A DNA stretch of 64,000 nt from Mytilus californianus (taxonomy: Eukaryota > Mollusca > Bivalvia > Mytilida > Mytilidae): positions 73,987,558 through 74,051,557 of the forward strand of contig NW_026262668.1 of the NCBI RefSeq assembly GCF_021869535.1, given 5' to 3'. Position 1 is the first letter of the stretch. Every line of letters begins with the position of its first letter. The translations under genes and the position numbers were made by a program. Under the pieces are notes generated by a model, which was not told the DNA's origin, ran no database searches, and worked only from the letters and a program-made list of their open reading frames with translations. Below, piece after piece: positions 59,201-64,000 of this stretch.

Positions 59201-60673
59201 TGACATTTGTACAGTGGCGCAATAAATTACATTGGCCCATTACCAAGAGATAAACACACTCATCAAAGATACCATGCTTTTTATATTTACCTTCTCCAAT
59301 TACAGCAGTATCCTGTTTTAATTTTTCAGTCAATATCCTTTTTCTCCATGGACCTTGTGGGCAGTCATCGGAAGTAAACAAAATTGAAATACCTGAAACA
59401 GAGCATTAAAAGATAAACATATTTCAGGGCCAATTGTAGCTTCTATAAAGCCGGGCAAATATTGCATTTTGAATTTATAGCATCTTTATACTTTCCTCGA
59501 AGGGTTAGTTATTATTTTATTATCAAAGTTTGGTTCCTTTGATCTCAGTTCTTCATTGGTCAAAACTCAACTATGACGTGAAATGTTCTTGTTTCTTCTG
59601 ATATTTTTAGAAATTTGAAAGAATTGTTTTTTCCGCCGGTCCGAAATCGACTTTTTATAGAATAAACTGTGTTAGTCTTTGAAGTATTTAATTAATTGAC
59701 AGCCTATATAGATAAATAATGTATTATATTGTAATAAAGTTGTGTACCACAGCAACCGATCGATTTACCGTAGAATTTTGAAAACGCGCCGTATATCTCT
59801 AACTGTACCTGTTAAATAAATCTCGTATAGTAGAATATTAATTTAAATTTCCGGTATAAGAAAAAAGCATGAACATTAAAAAAAAAAGGATCGTTTCTAT
59901 GACAATGTTAATAGTTCCATTTACACTTGTCATTTGTCCTCTATTATGTTTGTCAGTCGACAAATTACTAAATATTATTCATCATTAATACAGTCTGGAA
60001 TAAATCAAGTATGAGCAATTTTACTATTCTTACCTGCAATGCAACAGATTAGAGCAGGTATAATAACTGATATTTTCCAAGCAAGAAATTCATCTGCCCC
60101 TGCTAACTTGACCAATTGAAATATTGCCGGCATAAATAAGAAAGTAAATCCTCCACCAAGATTTCCCCATCCACCAACAAGAGCGTTGGCGGTCCCAACA
60201 ATTTTAGAGTTAAACATTATGCTGGTCCAAACCTGACAGGGGACAAAGGCTCCTCCCAAAACACCAATAAAAAGACGTAAAACAATTAGTCCTGTCCCAT
60301 TTTTTATTAACCCTGCAAGAGCCATGGGAATCGACCCTGTTAACAGTATAGCAGACATGATTCTTCGTGGTCCAAATTTATCACAAAGTGGTCCAACAAT
60401 GATTCGTAAACCAATGGTAGCAGCTACGCTCGCTATACCGGAGTTCGCAACATCTTTTTTGGAAAGTTTGAGTTCCTTCATTATTGTCGGTATAAGTGGC
60501 TGTATACCAAACCACGATGTAAAAGCTAGAAAAAAACAAAACCAAGAGGTATGGAAGGCCCGCATGTACGGTCGTCTGATGCTAAAAAGTTGAAACTGTT
60601 TAGCCCTACCATTTTCGTCTTTTTTAATTTCTTTAGCATGCAGTTTTTCCAGGAATCGACAACAGTATGACAT
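56286..60673 (-). CDS. NRT2/NarK-like nitrate transporter, copy 2 (complete)
   Basis: Complete paralogue of the gene at the left edge. Exons 60673-60034 (640 nt), 59392-59291 (102 nt) and 57112-56286 (827 nt) total 1569 nt, which is 522 codons plus TAA and typical for NRT2. All junctions are GT-AG and phase 1. Residues 36-213 form the first six-helix bundle with R90 (TM2), KFGPRR (99-104) and nitrate signature GWGNLGGG (168-175). Exon 2 encodes the hydrophilic central segment, including TSDDCPQG. Exon 3 encodes TM7-12 with R365 (FARALGG), second nitrate signature GAGGN (449-453) and three N-x-S/T sites in the TM7-8 loop. The charged, lysine-rich C-tail is cytosolic by inference. The first exon is strikingly similar to copy 1 throughout. 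A splice acceptor (60681-60680) lies seven bases before the ATG, so a 5' UTR intron is likely. I see no disabling lesion. Confidence 0.92.
57178..57455 (-). repeat. Repeat A fragment in transporter intron
   Basis: GAGTCAGGAGCCTGTAGTTC to CATACCAATTCGCCTTATTT, i.e. the head and middle of the family read on the minus strand. Confidence 0.65.
58375..58495 (-). repeat. Repeat A head in transporter intron
   Basis: GGCCGTACGGTTGCCTATAA through GGCAATCATACCACATCTCC, a truncated minus-strand copy ending in a T run at 58477-58486. Confidence 0.65.
58713..58760 (-). ncRNA. Hammerhead ribozyme, core intact
   Basis: Minus strand: GAGCGTCA (stem I), CTGATGA, stem II GTC-TTTTGTA-GAC, GAAA, a one-pair stem III with TCGC loop (C-TCGC-G), TC cleavage site and TGGTGTAC (stem I). 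Stem I pairs GCGTCA with TGGTGT using wobble pairs. All conserved core bases are present; cleavage would fall after 58721. The layout is the minimal type I hammerhead known from Penelope-like retroelements. Confidence 0.72.
59393..60033 (-). other. Intron 1 of transporter copy 2
   Basis: 641-base intron with GTAAGA donor and TTTCAG acceptor. No repeat recognised. Confidence 0.8.
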
Positions 60674-60689
60674 CTTTGTCTAAAAAAAA

Positions 60690-62215
60690 CCCATCGTTGG
60701 TAATTAGTAATTCATTACTTCATATAATAATTCATTATCTATCTTTCTTCTTATTGAAATTTTACGTTCGGGTGAACAATAGAGTTTTTGATATATTGTT
60801 ATCAGTTAATACACTGAAATGAGAAAAAAATTCAGGAAAAGGATCTTCATCTTATTTAGAATGAACTGTCATTAATGTGAATCTTACAACGAACAATAAT
60901 CTTCCGTAGACTTTCTAACTTGATAAAATATCGATATTTCCAAATAAATTAAAAGAAAAACATGAGAAAAAAGAAAAGAAAAACTAAACTTTTGATTATT
61001 ATATTTTGTACACTATACTTTTTTTTCTATATATTTACAAAAATATAAACAAAATGTTTGAAATATAGATATATAATATATCTCTAACTCCCTGATGTAA
61101 TATACATACGTACCAATTGATTTAATAATGAATTTCAATTTCCTTTTTTGGTACTAGTTTTCAAGATTATGCAATATTACGAAGAAAGAGACACGTTGAA
61201 AACTGAAAAAAAACTGAAGGCAAGCTTCTTTTGTTTTACATTAAATAATGCTTTAGGTGAAATTAACCTTTTCAAATAATGTGGGACACATTTACATAAG
61301 TATGTTTCTGAGCATGTCCAGAAATTAAATATACATTGTAATAGACCATATCAATTAAGCATATTTCTAGGCATTTATAACAACATATGCATATCATGTG
61401 TACGTAAATTATGTCACGTGTTGAATGTCTTTCATACCAATAGAAAAATTTCGAAATTTTATTCTACCTTTTAAAATGCTTATGATTAAAACCAATTGTT
61501 CAGAGAAAAATTGAAGATCTTTCCACCTACGAATCCACACTCGTTAATCATCATGATTTTGAAAATAGTTATGCAAACAATTCATTTTGTGAGAAAAAAA
61601 AATAGTGTAAAAATATCTGCGGTCTTAAAGTCACCCAAAATTGAAACAAATTAATTTTGGTCAGATTAGGGTTTAGGTTCAGTTTAAACGCACGTAGATA
61701 GTGGTAACTGGCTTTAATCAGACTGAAATTAAAATAATATAATTTTGATAATGAATTTTTCTCTCAATTTCAGAAAATGATAATGAAATGTTAATAAGGC
61801 TCATAAAGGTTCATAGAACATCCCTACCTCACAAAATACCATAGACAATGATGATTTCAGACACATTATATATGAGGACAGTGAGAAGCCCAACCGATTC
61901 AACAAATACTTTAGTTTGAATTCCAAACTCGAGATTAATTATTTTCTATTCAAGAGTTTGAAGTAAAAACTAATATTAATATCCAAAATATATACATAAA
62001 TCAAAATTAAATATTCGACATTATTAGATTAAATCATTAGGACCAGATTGATTAATCACAGAATGCTGAAAATATGCCCCGAGAAAGGGGAGGTTTCTAT
62101 ACAAATTAAATTAAAAAATCTCGTCTAGAATGGAGGTATTAATCTAGCTTGAAGATTGCAAATATCATTGATGTGGTATTAAATGTATTCTAATGTACGG
62201 AACTTTCAGTCTTGT
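60690..62215. other. Upstream region of transporter copy 2
   Basis: AT-rich with no coding segment; the promoter and 5' UTR exon of copy 2 are expected here or further right, but cannot be placed. Confidence 0.35.
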
Positions 62216-62247
62216 TTGACATGCCACTTTCTGTGCTTTTTTTCCAA

Positions 62248-62460
62248 TCTTTTTCTTGACCTCCATTATTTCAACAGTAACAGCATTGTAAAGATTGAAA
62301 AGCATTGACTGAATATTTCATAAGTTATCTAGGACCTTGATAACTGCTGAACGGCAAAAGTGAAAATCGTCTTTATCGATCTTGACCTCCATTTTGTCAT
62401 CAGTAACAACATATTAAAATTTAAAAAGCGTTGGTTGAACGGTTCCTAAGTAGTTGCACG
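62248..62460 (+). repeat. Diverged direct repeat, about 127-bp period
   Basis: TCTTGACCTCCATTATTTCA (62253) and TCTTGACCTCCATTTTGTCA (62380) each start a block with CAGTAACA, AAA(A/G)AAGC(A/G)TTG and a TAAGT end. Two diverged units. Confidence 0.55.
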
Positions 62461-62924
62461 GAAATTGTTGGCTGTCGCCTGTTTTTAAATATGTATTAAA
62501 TGGACTAAATCTTCTCCATATGGAAAAGCTCATCTACGAATATTAGTCTGGCTTTTGGCCAAAATATTCAACGGTGCATCAGCTATCTGGGGATACATGG
62601 AAACGAATGTCATTAATAAATGTATGATGTAAAGTATTGATAAACTGTTATTCTTTATATTAGAATTGAACGAAATAGCTGGAAACAAGTGGTAGTCAAT
62701 ATATATAGTCATTAGTCTGAATAGCATGGGTAGACTTCTGGAAAAACTCGTTTTTTTCTTTATAAAAAGGGGATACAGGGGAAACAACTGGAAGCAGTGC
62801 TATTTCTTTAAACAAGGAATTTTAAATTGAGAAAAAATTATCTTCGCTTATCTGCTTAGGAAAATTTACATTCTCCAGACAGAATTCGCAAATAGTCCCC
62901 ATGAACATAATATATCTGTTCAGA

Positions 62925-63170
62925 ACTCGTTCTTGTTATCTTACTTAGTTTCTTATTGGACTGTTATCGTGAGCAGCTTGGCTGGTGTCAAAATTGAGCA
63001 GAAATCGGGAATCAATCTTTTAAATCTAACTTTGTCTGTAGTTTTTTTGGGGTGAATGTTTGCCTCTCGTTATCCCCTAACTTTCTAAAAACAGTGCAGA
63101 GATAAAATCCTTATCTATGTCCATAATTTATAATTCCTTGTTCATTTTAGGCACAAATATAATGAAAAAT
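62925..63170 (+). repeat. Dispersed repeat F, copy 2
   Basis: Matches 17125-17370 over most of its length (TTCTTGTTATCTTACTTAGT, GAGCAGAAATCGGGAATC, TATGTCCATAATTTATAATT). Confidence 0.55.
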
Positions 63171-63299
63171 AATCATTTATATCATAATTCCATCTTTTGA
63201 CGTTTATCGTTTTTATCTTTGAGGAAAAACAATTGATATTCAGCTAAATTAGAGAACGCGATTCATAATAAAACTTAGCTCGAAAAGTTAGTTGTGTCC

Positions 63300-63470
63300 T
63301 TTAATCAGGTCTTTCCACATTCTATGGAAAGACCTATTGATTTTGTTCTGATTATAACATGTATAAGGTTTTCCACTTTGCCGTGGAAAGACCTTAAGGT
63401 TTCGTTTTGATTATTTTTAGGTCTTTCCATTTTCCGTAGAAAGACCTGTTGATTTTGTTCTGATTATTGT
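63300..63470 (+). repeat. Three tandem hairpin units
   Basis: Hairpins at 63307-63335 (AGGTCTTTCCA / TGGAAAGACCT), 63366-63394 and 63419-63447, spaced 59 and 53 bases. Between them the linker GTTGATTTTGTTCTGATTAT is repeated with variation. Confidence 0.8.
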
Positions 63471-63479
63471 TATTTTTTC

Positions 63480-64000
63480 CTTCTTTCGCCAATTTTTTTC
63501 CTTGCGGAGTATAGTGGTTTTGCAAGATGTTGCTTAAATTTTTGGCAAATGATATTGAACAGCTATTGCGCTTTTGAAACTCACCCTGTTTAACCAAACA
63601 CTTTTTATTTTAAGAAATCCTCAGGATGCTTCGGTCAATTTAATCGAGGCGATACAGAGACTCCATATGAGAGTTATTTCCCCTTTCGTATTTGACAAAA
63701 GTGATACATAAATGTAACTCATGAACCGTAAGTGATAAAGACCTAGGGTATTTTAATTTGAGGTCCTTAGTCCACCAGAAAGAAAATGGTGTCAAGGTCA
63801 TAGGTCAAGGTCATGTTCTAAATTTTGCCTTATCTCAAACTATAAAAGCTAGATTTGAAAGGATGGTTGCAAATTGTTTGGGTTATTGAGAAGAATAAAT
63901 GGCATATTCGGTCCGGATCTGATGATATTTGATATGAGTTATTGCCCCTGAAATGTTATAATTTAAGGTAAATTGATTCAACTTTAACTTCAACTTGGAA
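63480..64000 (+). other. Stretch without genes; AGGTCA direct repeats
   Basis: Three AGGTCA half-sites at 63795-63800, 63802-63807 and 63808-63813. The rest holds nothing coding, and the frame at 63394-63597 (minus) overlaps the hairpin array. Confidence 0.45.

Larger units (their letters stand above)
57113..59290 (-). other. Intron 2 of transporter copy 2
   Basis: A 2.2-kb intron (GTAAAT donor at 59290, TTTCAG acceptor at 57113). It contains two repeat A fragments in sense orientation (57178-57455, 58375-58495) and a hammerhead ribozyme motif (58713-58760), also in sense orientation. The rest is unassigned. Confidence 0.75.

Noticed and set aside
56286..60673. Transporter as recent bacterial transfer or contamination
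   Set aside because: Three exons with GT-AG introns full of host-type repeats, and a paralogue with the same structure, make this a resident animal gene.
1..64000. CRISPR arrays or bacterial operons
   Set aside because: Spliced genes, AT-rich intergenic DNA and eukaryotic transposons; tandem repeats lack spacer structure.

Overview
The window looks like AT-rich nuclear DNA of a bivalve mollusc, most likely a mytilid mussel. Genes have introns with canonical splice sites, almost all other DNA is dispersed repeats, and several repeat families (hammerhead-bearing Penelope-type ends, a tRNA-derived SINE, poly-G/poly-C MITEs) are of kinds I associate with bivalve genomes. The organism call is inference; no marker gene proves it.

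Only two convincing host genes are present. Both lie on the minus strand and are tandem paralogues of an NRT2/NarK-type (NNP family) nitrate/nitrite transporter. Copy 1 (1-4393) runs off the left edge after 437 codons. Copy 2 (56286-60673) is complete: three coding exons join in frame to 522 residues. The two share intron positions, intron phases, a splice acceptor just 5' of the ATG, both nitrate-signature motifs and the two membrane arginines known from fungal NRT2. About 52 kb of repeat-filled DNA separates them.

Left repeat region (5.4-14.5 kb): a foldback-like transposon (5470-9106) whose arms are 21-bp minisatellites, flanked by a perfect 8-bp target duplication; then reverse-transcriptase relics, degenerate hammerhead motifs, a LINE fragment, a SINE and a repeat nested in an inverted copy of itself. 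Middle (14.5-40 kb): mostly unassignable AT-rich DNA with scattered repeat copies, a 546-bp tandem array (33.1-34.3 kb), a second YIDD reverse-transcriptase relic (35.3-36.1 kb), a palindromic MITE and a MITE ending in poly-G/poly-C.

40.4-48.1 kb: a TTAA-flanked element abuts a roughly 6.1-kb transposon with long terminal inverted repeats. Its decayed gene encodes two CxxC/HxxxC zinc modules, a nuclease domain carrying equivalents of all seven FEN1/XPG active-site acids, and a cysteine-rich CXC tail. The closest match I know is the Academ superfamily. The copy has two frameshifts, one in-frame TGA and a mutated splice donor, and a 578-bp MITE is nested in its right inverted repeat. It is followed by an internally deleted BEL/Pao retrotransposon (48.4-49.8 kb).

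Right region (50-64 kb): repeat fragments, transporter copy 2 with an apparently intact hammerhead ribozyme in sense orientation inside its second intron, and a small array of hairpin-forming repeats at 63.3 kb. Percentages, homologies and family names were judged by eye; no search was run.
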